In this document: positions 37,206 through 47,150 of the stretch, piece after piece
Layout: each line of letters opens with the position of its first letter
How positions within the stretch are numbered: the stretch's first letter is position 1
NCBI RefSeq assembly: GCF_014897705.1
Contig: NZ_JABUXV010000014.1
Location: forward strand, 1 to 64,000
DNA from: Brachybacterium sp. FME24
Lineage (GTDB): Bacteria; Actinomycetota; Actinomycetes; Actinomycetales; Dermabacteraceae
Direction of reading: 5' to 3'
DNA: 64,000 nucleotides
Notes under the pieces: generated by a model
Databases searched by the model: none
What the model was told of the DNA's origin: nothing
What the model saw: the letters and a program-made list of their open reading frames with translations, nothing else
Position numbers and translations under genes: made by a program

Positions 37206-37813
37206 CGTTGCCACTCCTTCGCAGTGGTCGATTACCAGAACAGGCACGGACGGAGCACAGCGTAGCGGTTTCCTCGGGGTCTCGCCGACACACCGGAGAT
37301 GATCCTTGACAGCAGCTCGTCCTCGCGCCCGTTTCTTCCCCCGGATTCCGCCGCCGATCCGGGGAATCTCCCTCCTCGTCCTCAGCTCCTCGACGTCCCC
37401 CCGCACCCAGGAATCACAGGTTCTCGCCGTCCTTCCCCGGCAGTCCGCCCTCCACATCCCCGACGAGCCAAGAACTACAGTCCTCTTCTTCACGGTTGTG
37501 GATCTCGTGGATAACCACGATCCATGCAGGTCACCACGTATGACCCTCACGTGGACGGATCGTTGATCCGTCTGGAGCAGACGTGCGTCGACTGTGCACG
37601 GCTCCCCGTCACGGGCAGGTTCTTGTGATTCCTCGGTACACATCCGTCCCTGCGTGGAGTCGTGTCATTCCACATTGTCCACAGGGTTATCCACAATTGG
37701 GGAGAACTGCGTGCTGACCAGGCTTGTTCTTCTCACGAGTCGATCAGGGGCCTGGATCCCACTACCCACCGGCCTCACACCGGCCTCACAGACAGCCGCG
37801 GTCGCGGCTGCGG
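37206..37813. other. dnaN-dnaA intergenic region with DnaA boxes, candidate oriC
   Basis: A 608-bp gene-free gap in the standard actinobacterial oriC position. Exact DnaA boxes are TTGTCCACA (37675-37683) and TTATCCACA (37687-37695), 12 bp apart on the plus strand. TTATCCACG (minus strand, 37506-37514) and AGATCCACA (near 37498-37506) are weaker matches. Box density is low for a high-G+C origin and no obvious A+T-rich unwinding element is seen. Confidence 0.7.
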
Positions 37814-39511
37814 TCATGCCCGCGGCGCCGAGTTCGAACTCTTGATCCGAGCGGTCAGCTCTGTGACCTGGTTGAAGATCGCTCGACGCTCCTTCATGAG
37901 CTCACTGATCTTCTTGTTCGCGTGCATCACCGTGGTGTGGTCGCGGCCACCGAACTCCTCACCGATCCGGATCAGCGGCATATCGGTGAGCTCACGGCAG
38001 AGGTACATGCCGATCTGCCGGGCCGAGACCAGCCGACGGGAACGACCGGAGCCGACGATCTCCTCGACCGACAGTCCGAAGTACGTCGCGGTCTGCGCGA
38101 TGATCGTCGACGCCGTGATCTGGGCGCCGTCGTCGTGGGACAGGAGATCCTTCAACACGCTCTCGGCGAGAGTGACATCCATGGGCTGGCGGGACAGGGA
38201 GTGCAGCGCCTGGACCCGGATCAGGGCACCCTCGAGCTCGCGGATGTTGGTCGCGATGTGCGAGGCGATGTACTCGAGCACGTCGTGCGGGACCTCGCCG
38301 GTGTTCTCCTGGGCGACCTTCTTGCGCAGGATCGCGATACGGGTCTCCAGGTCGGGCGGCTGAACGTCGGTCATCAGGCCCATCTCGAAGCGCGACCGCA
38401 TGCGATCCTCGAAGCCGCCCAGCTCCTTCGGGGGCAGATCCGAGGTGATGACGATCTGCTTGTCGGTGTTGTACAGCGTGTTGAACGTGTGGAAGAAGGC
38501 TTCCATCGTCTCCGGTGCCCGCTGCAGGAACTGAATGTCGTCGATGAGCAGGATGTCGATGTCTCGGTAGCGGCGCTGGAACTCCTGGGCCTTGCCGAAC
38601 TGACCGGACTGCACGGAGTTGATGAAGTCGTTGGTGAACTCCTCGGAGTTCACGTAGCGCACCACGACGTCCGGGTAGAGGCTCTGCGCGTAGTGCCCCA
38701 CCGCGTGCAGCAGGTGCGTCTTGCCCAGCCCCGAGCCGCCGTAGATGAACAGGGGGTTGTACGCCTTCGCAGGCGTCTCCGAGACGGCCGACGCCGCAGC
38801 CTGCGCGAAGCGGTTCGAGGAGCCGATCACGAAGGTCTCGAAGGTGTATTTGCCGTTCAGGCGGGAGTCCTCGCCCAGGGTGGAGCGGTCGGTCCGAGCC
38901 GGTCGGCGTGGGGCCGGGCCAGGAGAGGGAGCTGAGGAGCCGGTGAGCGCGGAGAATCCCGCGTAGGCGCTGGGATCGTCGGCTGCGGTGCCGGTGTAGT
39001 CGCTTCCGAGGGAGAAACGATCACTGCTCGAGCTGGTCCCCGCGGAACTCGCGGACGTGTCGCGAGGCAGGACGGCACGACCGGGCTGGTCGTCCGCGGG
39101 CAGCACCGACCCCTTGTCACGACGGAACGAGGTGGTGTGGACGGCCTGCCCGGGAGTTTCCACATCTCTGTCCACACGACGTGCACCGGGGGCATCGAAC
39201 TGCGAGGCCGAGGAGGGGGCTGGCGCCGGATCGTCGGCGTCCTCCCCGAAGAGGGACTCATCGACGGTCACCGCGAACCGCATCTCCTGACCGGTGGCCT
39301 CGCTGAGCGCGGCCTTCAGAGACCCTGCGATCCGGTGCTCGAACAGCTCTTTCGCCGAGGTGGACGGGGCTGCGAGCAGGGCGGTGTCCGCCACCACAGC
39401 CAACGGCTGGGACAGGGTCAGCAGAGCGATCACGCGTTGGGACACGGTGTCGTCACGGCGCAGGGTGTCCAGGGTTCGCTCCCAGATCGCGGCGACGTTC
39501 GCGTCAGACAT
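37814..39511 (-). CDS. dnaA: Chromosomal replication initiator DnaA
   Basis: A 565-residue initiator. Domain I is at 1-85, then a long low-complexity domain II (about 95-220), the AAA+ domain with GGSGLGKTH (Walker A, near 258) and ILLIDDIQF (Walker B), and domain IV with the DnaA signature [11 protein letters not shown]. It recognises DnaA boxes and opens oriC. The ATG at 39511 gives the usual [14 protein letters not shown] start; domain II is longer than in many relatives. Confidence 0.98.
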   Translation of the reverse strand: MSDANVAAIWERTLDTLRRDDTVSQRVIALLTLSQPLAVVADTALLAAPSTSAKELFEHRIAGSLKAALSEATGQEMRFAVTVDESLFGEDADDPAPAPSSASQFDAPGARRVDRDVETPGQAVHTTSFRRDKGSVLPADDQPGRAVLPRDTSASSAGTSSSSDRFSLGSDYTGTAADDPSAYAGFSALTGSSAPSPGPAPRRPARTDRSTLGEDSRLNGKYTFETFVIGSSNRFAQAAASAVSETPAKAYNPLFIYGGSGLGKTHLLHAVGHYAQSLYPDVVVRYVNSEEFTNDFINSVQSGQFGKAQEFQRRYRDIDILLIDDIQFLQRAPETMEAFFHTFNTLYNTDKQIVITSDLPPKELGGFEDRMRSRFEMGLMTDVQPPDLETRIAILRKKVAQENTGEVPHDVLEYIASHIATNIRELEGALIRVQALHSLSRQPMDVTLAESVLKDLLSHDDGAQITASTIIAQTATYFGLSVEEIVGSGRSRRLVSARQIGMYLCRELTDMPLIRIGEEFGGRDHTTVMHANKKISELMKERRAIFNQVTELTARIKSSNSAPRA

Positions 39512-39549
39512 CAGGTTTCTCCGTACGGGATGATCGGCGGTCCAGATAG

Positions 39550-39593
39550 TTTTCCACAATAGCCGGTGCCCTGTGGATCGACGCTGTGGACAA
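39550..39593 (-). promoter_or_regulatory. DnaA boxes upstream of dnaA
   Basis: TTTTCCACA (39550-39558, plus strand), CGATCCACA (minus, 39572-39580) and the exact box TTGTCCACA (minus, 39585-39593) sit 40-80 bp before dnaA, where they would allow autoregulation. The full dnaA-rpmH gap (39512-39974) is 463 bp and otherwise holds the rpmH promoter and leader; no gene is visible in it. Confidence 0.7.
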
Positions 39594-39752
39594 CCGACCA
39601 TGCGGTCTCTGTCTCCGTGATGCGTGACTCCTCGCGGCGGCGACCTCGGGGAAGCAGGGCGGCGGAGGCGGTTCCGCAGGCGCCTGCTGGTGACGAAACG
39701 CCGGTCCGGAGTGAGAATCGGGCCACAACCGGCCCTCCGGAGGCCTCAGCCG

Positions 39753-39781
39753 TTGACCCTTCGCGGCCCCGCTCCTAAGAT
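39753..39781 (+). promoter_or_regulatory. rpmH promoter
   Basis: TTGACC (39753-39758) and TAAGAT (39776-39781) are separated by exactly 17 bp, a near-consensus housekeeping promoter. It leaves a leader of roughly 185 nt before the rpmH ATG. Confidence 0.8.
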
Positions 39782-39974
39782 CGTGCAGTCAGCGCTGCGC
39801 GCCGTCCCGACAGGGTTTCCGGGTCCACTACGGTCCCATCTCCGGTCTCGAAGGTGTCGGTCGGGTACTTCGGCAGCCGCCCCGCGTCAGCGGGTGCGCC
39901 CGAACAGTCCGTTCGTGCAGCAGACCACAGACCACCGCGAGGGGTACGTCCGTGCCCACGATCGAGGAGAACCG

Positions 39975-40112
39975 ATGAGCAAGCGCACGTTCCAGCCGAA
40001 CATCCGTCGTCGCGCCAAGAAGCACGGCTTCCGCGCCCGCATGCGCACCCGTGCGGGCCGCGCCATTCTGAACGCCCGCCGCGCCAAGGGCCGCTCCGAG
40101 CTCTCCGCCTGA
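39975..40112 (+). CDS. rpmH: 50S ribosomal protein L34
   Basis: A 45-residue basic ribosomal protein with the canonical [23 protein letters not shown] start and [21 protein letters not shown] precedes the ATG. It heads the conserved rpmH-rnpA-yidD-yidC-jag-rsmG-parA-parB run. Confidence 0.99.
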   Translation: MSKRTFQPNIRRRAKKHGFRARMRTRAGRAILNARRAKGRSELSA

Positions 40113-40154
40113 GCCGGATCACCTACGTGACCAGGGGCATCACACCGTGACGTC

Positions 40155-40538
40155 GTGAACTGGTCCAGTCACCGGTTGCACACCGGCGGCGAGTTCCGTG
40201 CCGTCACTCGCGGTGGCGCGCGCAGCGCCCGATCCCACGTGGTCGTGCACCTCATCCTGCTGCCGCAGGAGGGGGAGGCACCCCGCGTGGGATTCGTCGT
40301 GTCCAAGAAGATCGGCAACGCCGTGGTGCGCAACCGTGTGACCCGTCGGCTGCGCGAGATCGTGCGGCCGCAGTTCGATGCGCTGCCTCCTGGAGCCACG
40401 ATCGTGATGCGTGCCCTGCCAGGTATCGACGAGCAGCCGTTCGCCGAGCTCGAGGCCGACGTCGTCGCCGCCCTCGACTCCGCGACCCGGAAGTTCGAGC
40501 GCCGTCGCGATGCGGCACGATCAGACTCGGCATCGTGA
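40155..40538 (+). CDS. rnpA: Ribonuclease P protein component
   Basis: A 127-residue basic protein that supports the RNase P ribozyme in pre-tRNA 5' processing. The RNR motif region reads [24 protein letters not shown] (about residues 46-69), and a C-terminal helix follows. The GTG at 40155 gives a slightly short N-terminus ([17 protein letters not shown]) relative to most homologues. Its stop overlaps the yidD start. Confidence 0.95.
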   Translation: MNWSSHRLHTGGEFRAVTRGGARSARSHVVVHLILLPQEGEAPRVGFVVSKKIGNAVVRNRVTRRLREIVRPQFDALPPGATIVMRALPGIDEQPFAELEADVVAALDSATRKFERRRDAARSDSAS

Positions 40539-40846
40539 GTCGCGGCGCGATGAGACGCGAAGGGATCCTGCGGTCGGTGCTGCGGCTCCCTGGTCGGGCT
40601 CTGGCTCTGCTGGTGCGCGGCTATCAGGTGGGAATCTCCCCGTACACCCCGCCGGCCTGCCGGTACGACCCGGTGTGCTCGCAGTACGGCATGGATGCGC
40701 TGCGAGTGCACGGCGCACTGAAGGGAGCGCTCCTCACGAGCGGACGGATCATCCGGTGCAATCCGTTCACCCATGGGGGCCTCGACCCGGTCCCTGCACC
40801 GGGCATGTGGAGGAATCCACGCCGACTGCGGCACCCAGCCCACTAG
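40535..40846 (+). CDS. yidD: Membrane protein insertion efficiency factor YidD
   Basis: A 103-residue protein with the YidD core [36 protein letters not shown] and [17 protein letters not shown]. It is a small membrane-associated helper of YidC. The GTG at 40535 overlaps the rnpA stop (GTGA); an ATG at 40550 is an alternative. Confidence 0.93.
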   Translation: MSRGAMRREGILRSVLRLPGRALALLVRGYQVGISPYTPPACRYDPVCSQYGMDALRVHGALKGALLTSGRIIRCNPFTHGGLDPVPAPGMWRNPRRLRHPAH

Positions 40847-40931
40847 GGCCTACCCTTGTCCAAGATTCCCGACCACAGCCGACACCTCGCATGAACGTCA
40901 TGCGCATTCGTGCGGCAGGAAGACCAGGCCG

Positions 40932-42041
40932 ATGAACCCCCTGTACCCCATTGAGTGGGCCGTTGCATGGCTCATGGTGAAGTTCCACGCGGTGCTGTCC
41001 GTGTTCATGGAGCCGGACTCAGGCTTCACCTGGGTGCTCTCGATCGTGGGTCTCACCGTGGTGGTGCGAACCCTGATCATTCCGCTGTTCGTGCGTCAGA
41101 TCCGGGCATCGCGCGCGATGCAGATGGTCTCGCCCGAGCTGCAGGCCGTGCAGAAGAAGTACAAGGGCAAGACCGACCAGGCCTCGAAGCAGAAGATGGC
41201 TGAAGAGACCATGGCGGTCTACAAGGAGGCCGGCGCCAGCCCGTTCTCCTCCTGCCTCCCGATGCTGCTGCAGATGCCGATCTTCTTCGGCCTGTTCCAG
41301 GTGCTGTACAACAAGCTTCCCGAGGCTGCCGAGGGCACCCGCTTCGGCCCGCTCACCCCGGAGCTCGCCCAGAGCGCCAGCCACTCGACCTTCTTCGGTG
41401 ACATCACCATCGCCGACAGCTTCCTGAACGTCGGCGACGGCGGGATCACGACCCGGATCGTCGCGGGCCTCATCATCGCCTGCATGTGTGCCGTCACCTT
41501 CTTCACCCAGAAGTCGCTGACCATGAAGAACATGCCCAAGGCGGCCCTCGAGGGCCCCATGGCCAGCACCCAGAAGATGATGCTGTACATGCTCCCGTTC
41601 ATCTACGTGATCACGGGCCCGGCCATGCCGATCGGTGTTCTCATCTACTGGCTGACCACGAACGTGTGGACCTTCGGGCAGCAGTACATCGTCATCCAGG
41701 CCGCCCCCACCCCGGGGTCGGACGCCGCGAAGGAGCGCCACGAGCGCATCAACGCGAAGCGGGAGAAGAAGGGCCTCGAGCCCCTCGACTTCACCCCGCC
41801 GAAGAAGATCAGCACCGAGCCGGAGCCCGAGCAGCCCCTGCGTGTGCAACCCACGAGCAAGAACCGCGGCGGCAAGAAGCTGTCTGATGAGGAGAAGCTC
41901 GAACGTGCCCGCGCCGCCCGTGAGAAGGCGGCCGAAGAACGGCGCAAGGCTCAGGAGGAGGCGGGCGAGACTCCGACCCCGCCGCCGGGCCCTTCCCCGC
42001 TGAACAAGAGCGCGAAGAAGAAGCCCAAGCGCAAGAAGTGA
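40932..42041 (+). CDS. yidC: Membrane protein insertase YidC
   Basis: A 369-residue YidC/Oxa1 protein with five membrane segments (about 5-30, 38-60, 105-128, 180-200, 226-255). TLIIPLFVRQIRASRAMQ shows the conserved Arg in the membrane groove. The lysine-rich C-terminal tail (290-369, KKNRGGKKLSDEEK...KKKPKRKK) probably contacts ribosomes. The ATG at 40932 begins MNPLYPIEWAVAWLMV, as in actinobacterial relatives. Confidence 0.96.
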   Translation: MNPLYPIEWAVAWLMVKFHAVLSVFMEPDSGFTWVLSIVGLTVVVRTLIIPLFVRQIRASRAMQMVSPELQAVQKKYKGKTDQASKQKMAEETMAVYKEAGASPFSSCLPMLLQMPIFFGLFQVLYNKLPEAAEGTRFGPLTPELAQSASHSTFFGDITIADSFLNVGDGGITTRIVAGLIIACMCAVTFFTQKSLTMKNMPKAALEGPMASTQKMMLYMLPFIYVITGPAMPIGVLIYWLTTNVWTFGQQYIVIQAAPTPGSDAAKERHERINAKREKKGLEPLDFTPPKKISTEPEPEQPLRVQPTSKNRGGKKLSDEEKLERARAAREKAAEERRKAQEEAGETPTPPPGPSPLNKSAKKKPKRKK

Positions 42042-42114
42042 CCTCGCACCCCGGGAGCGCCGATGCTCCCGGGGCGCACCTCTCTCATCCCGAGCATGTC
42101 CCCGGAGGATCCGA

Positions 42115-42909
42115 ATGAACGACACCACACCTGATGCCCGTACGGCTGACGAGTCCGATGAGCAGCTGAGCGCCGTTCCCGAGCCCGGCGGCGGCGAACA
42201 GGGCCTCGCCGCATCGGATGCTCCCGCACCGACCTCCGACGAAGTCGTCGAGGCCAGCGAGGCCGACACGACGCTCGAGGGCGCTGAGACCGTCGAGACC
42301 GTCGCGCCCGACGGTGGAGACATCGCGCAGGTACCCGGCTCCGACACCGGGGCGGAGGACGCGCAGGTCACACATGCTGGTGCGGTGGAGGTCCCCGCCG
42401 AGGACAGCGCCGAGAGCGACGATCCGGCAGAGTCCACGGAAGAGCGCATGCGCCGCCTCGAGGAGGAGGGCGACATCGCCGCCGACTATCTCGAGGAACT
42501 GCTGGACATCACGGATCTCGACGGGGACATCGACATCGACGTGGACGGCGACCGCGCCTCCGTGGAGATCGCTGGCGCAGACCGGCTCGCGAAGCTCAAT
42601 CGCCCCAAGGGAGAGCTGCTGGATGCGCTGCAGGAGCTCACGCGCCTCGCCGTGCAGACCCGCACCGGTAACCGCTCCCGTCTCATGCTCGACATCGGCG
42701 GCTTCCGGGCCGAGCACAAGGACAGCCTCGAGGATCTCGCCGAGAAGGCCGTCGCCGAGGCGAAGTCCGGCGACTCCCCGGTGCCGCTGCGCGCGATGAA
42801 CCCCTTCGAGCGCAAGGTCGTCCACGATGTCGCCAAGCGTGAGGGCCTGCGCTCCGAGTCCGACGGTGACGGCAAGAACCGTCACGTCGTCATCTACCCG
42901 GAATCCTGA
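42115..42909 (+). CDS. jag: Jag/KhpB-like RNA-binding protein
   Basis: A 264-residue protein. An acidic, probably disordered N-terminal part (1-105) precedes a KH domain (about 118-190, DYLEELLDITDLDGDIDIDVDGDRASVEIAG...GELLDALQEL) and an R3H domain (195-264) with AMNPFERKVVHDVAKREGLRSES. It binds RNA and is conserved between yidC and rsmG. GGAGGAT precedes the ATG. The acidic extension is longer than in many homologues. Confidence 0.93.
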   Translation: MNDTTPDARTADESDEQLSAVPEPGGGEQGLAASDAPAPTSDEVVEASEADTTLEGAETVETVAPDGGDIAQVPGSDTGAEDAQVTHAGAVEVPAEDSAESDDPAESTEERMRRLEEEGDIAADYLEELLDITDLDGDIDIDVDGDRASVEIAGADRLAKLNRPKGELLDALQELTRLAVQTRTGNRSRLMLDIGGFRAEHKDSLEDLAEKAVAEAKSGDSPVPLRAMNPFERKVVHDVAKREGLRSESDGDGKNRHVVIYPES

Positions 42910-42917
42910 GGCGCGGC

Positions 42918-43583
42918 GTGCTGCCCCTGCCCGAATCCCTGCGCCCGTCGGCCGAGCGTCTGTTCGCAGACCGCCTCGACCTGGCGGAGCGCTTCGCGAG
43001 CATGCTCGCGGAGCAGGGCCCCGAGCGCGGCCTCATCGGCCCGCATGAGGTGGAGCGGCTGTGGGAGCGCCATCTGCTGAACTGCGCCCTGATGGTCGAC
43101 GCGATCGACCCATCCACCGGCACCCTGGCCGATGTCGGCTCCGGCGCCGGCCTGCCGGGAGTGGTCATCGCCATCGCCCGGCCGGAGGTGAAGGTGACGC
43201 TGATCGAGACGATGCAGCGCCGCGTCACCTGGCTCGAAGAGGTCGATTCCGAGCTCGGCCTGGGACTGGAGGTGGTGCGTGCGCGCGCCGAGGATCTGCA
43301 CGGACAGCGGTCCTTCGACGTGGTGACCGCCCGTGCGGTCGCGGCGCTGGACAAGCTGGCCCGTTGGACGCTGCCCCTGGTGGCCGACGGCGGAGAGCTG
43401 CTGGCCATGAAGGGCAGCTCGGCCGCTGAAGAAGTGGACAAGGCGGGCAAGGCCCTGCAGAAGCTGGGCGGGGACGATCCTCGCATTGCGCAGTACGGGG
43501 TGGGCGAGGTCGAGGTTCCCACTACAGTGGTCCAAGTGCGTCGCCGAGCACAGGCGACCAGGAAGGGAGAGACACGTGGCTGA
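42918..43583 (+). CDS. rsmG: 16S rRNA (guanine527-N7)-methyltransferase
   Basis: A 221-residue SAM-dependent enzyme that modifies 16S rRNA; loss of such enzymes gives low-level streptomycin resistance. The SAM motif is LADVGSGAGLPGVVIAIARP and the VVRARAEDLHG and TARAVAALDKL motifs follow. The GTG at 42918 lies 8 bp after the jag stop. It ends overlapping the parA start by 8 bp. Confidence 0.95.
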   Translation: MLPLPESLRPSAERLFADRLDLAERFASMLAEQGPERGLIGPHEVERLWERHLLNCALMVDAIDPSTGTLADVGSGAGLPGVVIAIARPEVKVTLIETMQRRVTWLEEVDSELGLGLEVVRARAEDLHGQRSFDVVTARAVAALDKLARWTLPLVADGGELLAMKGSSAAEEVDKAGKALQKLGGDDPRIAQYGVGEVEVPTTVVQVRRRAQATRKGETRG

Positions 43584-44499
43584 CCAGCGCGAAGATTCCT
43601 CCCGGGGGCATGGTGCGATGGAAGATACTCCGCTGATGCGTCAGCTCACCCGGGATCATGCCCGTCGCAAGCAGCTCGAGGGTGTTGATTTCGGGGCACC
43701 GGAGACGACCCGCGTGATCACGATCGCCAACCAGAAGGGCGGAGTCGGCAAGACGTCCACGACCGTGAACCTGGCGGCAGCCCTCTCGATGGGTGGGCTG
43801 CACGTGCTGGTGATCGACGCGGACCCGCAGGGGAACACCTCGACCGCGCTGAGCATCGAGCATCACGCCGAGGTCCCCAGCATGTACGAGGTGCTGGTGG
43901 AATCCGCTCCGCTGGCCGACGTCGTGCAGGACGTGCCCGACATGGAGCGGCTCTCCTGCGCTCCCGCCACGATCCACCTCTCCGGGGCCGAGATCGAGCT
44001 GGTCTCCCTGGTGGCGCGCGAGAACCGGTTGCGCAACGCGATCCGTGACTACCTCGGTCACCGTGAGGACCAGGGCCTGCCGCGCCTGGACTATGTGCTG
44101 ATCGACTGCCCGCCCTCGCTGGGCCTGCTGACCGTGAATGCCCTGGTCGCGGCGCGCGAGGTCCTGATCCCGATCCAGGCCGAGTACTACGCGCTGGAGG
44201 GTCTGTCCCTGCTGCTGAACAACATCGATCTGATCCGCCAGCACCTGAACCCGGAACTGGTGGTCTCCTCGATCATGCTGACCATGTACGACGCCCGAAC
44301 CCGGCTCGCCGCACAGGTCGCCCAGGACGTCCGGGACCATTTCCCGGAACAGACCCTCGCGACGACGATCCCGCGCTCGGTGCGGATCTCGGAGGCGCCG
44401 AGCTACGGCCAGACGGTGCTCACGTACGACCCGGGCTCGAGTGGTGCGCTGGCGTACCGCTCAGCTGCTCATGAACTCACCATTCGCCCCGCCCCATGA
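43576..44499 (+). CDS. parA: Chromosome partitioning ATPase ParA
   Basis: A 307-residue deviant-Walker ATPase. ITIANQKGGVGKTSTT (signature Lys54, Walker Lys59), VIDADPQGN and YVLIDCPPSLG are present. It moves ParB-parS complexes along the nucleoid. The GTG at 43576 has GGAAGGGAGA upstream and overlaps the rsmG end; longer frames run inside rsmG. Its N-terminal 44 residues are longer than in plasmid ParA proteins. Confidence 0.96.
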   Translation: MADQREDSSRGHGAMEDTPLMRQLTRDHARRKQLEGVDFGAPETTRVITIANQKGGVGKTSTTVNLAAALSMGGLHVLVIDADPQGNTSTALSIEHHAEVPSMYEVLVESAPLADVVQDVPDMERLSCAPATIHLSGAEIELVSLVARENRLRNAIRDYLGHREDQGLPRLDYVLIDCPPSLGLLTVNALVAAREVLIPIQAEYYALEGLSLLLNNIDLIRQHLNPELVVSSIMLTMYDARTRLAAQVAQDVRDHFPEQTLATTIPRSVRISEAPSYGQTVLTYDPGSSGALAYRSAAHELTIRPAP

Positions 44500-44587
44500 C
44501 ACCGACCACGGCACGCGTTCGCGATGACGCCGCGCGTGATTCAGGTTTTCCCCTCGGTGGACGACACTTTCCGGAAGGACAACGGCC

Positions 44588-46489
44588 ATGACGCAGAAGC
44601 GAGGACTCGGTCGAGGACTCGGCGCCCTGATCCCGGGTGCAGGGTCGACCCCTGCCCCCGAGCAGGAGCTGCGCACTCGGACGCGCCCGGCGTCCGAGGA
44701 CGAGGAGCCGGCGGCGAGTAACCGGCCGGTCGACATGTTCTTCTCGGGTGAGCAGGCCTCCGCCGACGATGATCGCCCCCAGCGGGAGCGCGCGCGCCGC
44801 CAGGATCTCGCCAGTGCCATGGCCCGCGATGCCGCCCAGCGGCGTGGTCGCGGAGCCCCCGCCCGCAGTACCCCGCGGGGATCGACGTCCACCTCCTCCG
44901 AGGACGCTGAGACCGCGTCGGCGAAGGACGTCGCTGCGGTCAGCACGGAGGCCCCCGAGGAACCCGTGAAGAAGACCTCGACCCGGACTCGTTCGAACCG
45001 TTCGACGACGGGGACGTCGAGCACCACGCGGAAGTCCGGGCCGGCCAAGACTTCCTCGGCCGCATCCGCTGCGGCAGCAGCCGTACCCACCGAGACTGCG
45101 TCGACGCCTGCCGATGAGGTCTCCGCCGAGAAGACCCCATCGACGAAGACCGTGAAGGCCCCGAAAGCTCCGAAGGCGGTGAATGCCTCGAAGTCCCCGT
45201 CGACGACCACACCAGCGCCCAAGGCCTCGGCCTCCAAGCCCACGGCGAGCACCGGCACCAACAGCACCTCCGCAGCGAAGCCCGAAGCGGCCCCGTCGAA
45301 GGATTCCACGTCCGTTTCCCCCGAGGCCTCGAAGAGCGCCGCCGTGACGGCTCTCGAGGATAGCCCCGTGGTCGACGTCGAGGCCGTAGAGCCGGCCCCC
45401 GCACAGTCCGATTCCGGTGAGCAGGAGAGCGCATCGGCCGAGCCGGACATCGCTATCGACTCGCAGAGCGAGGCTGCGACGGCGGCTGAGGTCGACACCG
45501 AAGCTGCGGCAGGCGCCCGGTCCGGTACTGCCGCTGACAGCGGCACGAAGAGTGATGCTGACGCGGTCGTCGCGAGCACGGAGCGCACGGAACCCTCCCT
45601 CGAGGCGGAGAGCCCCAGTGGCTACGCACGACAGGACCTGGTCAGTGTCCCCGGCGCTGAGTTCGCAGAGATCCCGATCCATGAGATTCGGGAGAACCCG
45701 CGCAACCCCCGCATGATGTTCGATGACGACGAGCTCGACGAGCTGGCGTACTCACTGCGTGAAGTGGGGGTGCTGCAGCCGGTCGTGGTCCGTCCGATTC
45801 CGGTCACGGAGGAGGGCGAGTCCTTCGAGCTCGTCATGGGCGAGCGCCGTTGGCGTGCAGCTCGCCGTGCCGAACTCACGTCGATCCCTGCGATCATCCG
45901 GGAGACCAGCGATGACGATCTCCTGCGAGATGCACTGCTGGAGAACCTTCACCGTACGCAGCTGAATCCACTGGAAGAGGCGAACGCGTACCAGCAGCTC
46001 CTGGAGGACTTCGGCTGCACGCAGGACGAGCTGGGCGAGCGCATCGGTCGCTCGCGCCCGCAGATCACCAACACACTGCGCCTGCTGCGCCTGCCTGCTC
46101 TCGTGCAACGTCGATTGGCGAGCGGGGCCCTCAGCGCCGGGCATTCGCGCGCACTCCTCTCCCTCGACGACCCCACGCTGATGGAAGAGCTTGCCCAGCG
46201 CATCGTCTCCGAGGGGCTCTCGGTCCGCGCTGTGGAACGACTCGTCGCCAGTGGTGGCCAGCAGCAGACCAACACCCGTCCGGCCCGTCGGACCACCTAC
46301 GATCCCCATGTCGTGGATCTGACCAGCCGACTGTCGAATCGCTTGGAGACTCCGGTGCGCATCGACGTCGGCAAGCGAAAGGGCCGGATCACGCTCGAGT
46401 TCACGAACCTCGAGGATCTCGACCGTCTGATCGAGGGCATGGGGCTGGATGCCCCACCGGCCGAGAGCGACGGACCGTCGGAGGAGTGA
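44588..46489 (+). CDS. parB: Chromosome partitioning protein ParB with very long linker
   Basis: A 633-residue ParB. The N-terminal KRGLGRGLGALIP box (residues 4-16) is the usual ParA-contact region. Then come about 330 residues of Ala/Ser/Thr/Lys/Pro-rich low-complexity sequence (20-350) before the CTPase domain (353-430, with GERRWRAAR at 418-426), the parS-binding HTH (about 462-505, EERIGRSRPQITNTLRLL-like) and a C-terminal dimer domain (575-620). Typical chromosomal ParB proteins are 300-400 residues. A terminator follows, then the parS-like array. Confidence 0.96.
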   Translation: MTQKRGLGRGLGALIPGAGSTPAPEQELRTRTRPASEDEEPAASNRPVDMFFSGEQASADDDRPQRERARRQDLASAMARDAAQRRGRGAPARSTPRGSTSTSSEDAETASAKDVAAVSTEAPEEPVKKTSTRTRSNRSTTGTSSTTRKSGPAKTSSAASAAAAAVPTETASTPADEVSAEKTPSTKTVKAPKAPKAVNASKSPSTTTPAPKASASKPTASTGTNSTSAAKPEAAPSKDSTSVSPEASKSAAVTALEDSPVVDVEAVEPAPAQSDSGEQESASAEPDIAIDSQSEAATAAEVDTEAAAGARSGTAADSGTKSDADAVVASTERTEPSLEAESPSGYARQDLVSVPGAEFAEIPIHEIRENPRNPRMMFDDDELDELAYSLREVGVLQPVVVRPIPVTEEGESFELVMGERRWRAARRAELTSIPAIIRETSDDDLLRDALLENLHRTQLNPLEEANAYQQLLEDFGCTQDELGERIGRSRPQITNTLRLLRLPALVQRRLASGALSAGHSRALLSLDDPTLMEELAQRIVSEGLSVRAVERLVASGGQQQTNTRPARRTTYDPHVVDLTSRLSNRLETPVRIDVGKRKGRITLEFTNLEDLDRLIEGMGLDAPPAESDGPSEE

Positions 46490-46504
46490 CTCCACGTCAG
46501 TGGT

Positions 46505-46535
46505 GAAGGGCCGGCGTGAGCGCTGGCCCTTCTTT
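46505..46535 (+). terminator. parB transcription terminator
   Basis: GAAGGGCCGGCG and CGCTGGCCCTTC form a 12-bp stem with one mismatch and a TGAG loop, followed by TTT. It begins 16 bp after the parB stop and marks the end of the rpmH-parB run. Confidence 0.85.
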
Positions 46536-46801
46536 GTGCTCGTCTCTCGTCGCCCACCTGTGCCCTCGTCCATGCGCCCGGGTCCGGCCGCGATGCTCCC
46601 TGGACGTCCCGCAACCCATGAGCGCGCGGTGTCTCGTAACTGGCCGCGCGTGACGGTGCGCCGTTGCGAAGCTGTCCATCGTCGATGGTGCTTGCTGGGA
46701 TTCGTGCTTCTCAGGATTCAGTCCCGTGCTGTGCTTTCCGCGAGCCCGACCGATGAGGAGTTGGATCACTTCTCCCCGGCGCAGCCGGCCTAACCTCTAG
46801 A

Positions 46802-46819
46802 GTGTGAGGTGGCTCACAC
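46802..46819. promoter_or_regulatory. Perfect CRP/GlxR-type palindrome
   Basis: GTGTGAGGTGGCTCACAC matches TGTGA-N6-TCACA exactly, with perfect 7-bp arms. This is the consensus known for cAMP-receptor-type regulators (CRP, GlxR). No gene starts downstream on either strand within 2.8 kb, so what it controls is unclear. Confidence 0.6.
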
Positions 46820-47150
46820 CCGACGGAAGGGATCCTGACACCTGCTCGAGGTAAGTCAGGATCTGTTCGCGGAGTCCTGCCGCGCCGCTCCCCGATGACG
46901 GGATGCTCGCCCGCAGCTCCCGACGGCGCGGTCCTCCCCACGGCAGTGGTTGCGGAGGAGGACGCCCCAGGTCACTGGGGAACTTCCGAGTTATCCACCA
47001 ATGTGCACAGTGCTGTGGACAGGACAGCTAAGCGGTCACGGGGAACTAGTGATGAGTTGACGCGGGCATAGGGACCGTAGACGCCACGTCGAAGCGAAGT
47101 GGCGCGGTGGCTGACTACTCGGCGGTGTTGTGCGCTCCACGCGGTTGCTA

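Noticed and set aside
46755-46775. TTGGATCACTTCTCC resembling the 3' end of 16S rRNA
   Set aside because: Only a short imperfect match to GGATCACCTCC; no rRNA helix or upstream rRNA sequence is present.
47033-47046. Extra parS-like sequence before the array
   Set aside because: Nine of 14 matches, close to what chance allows.
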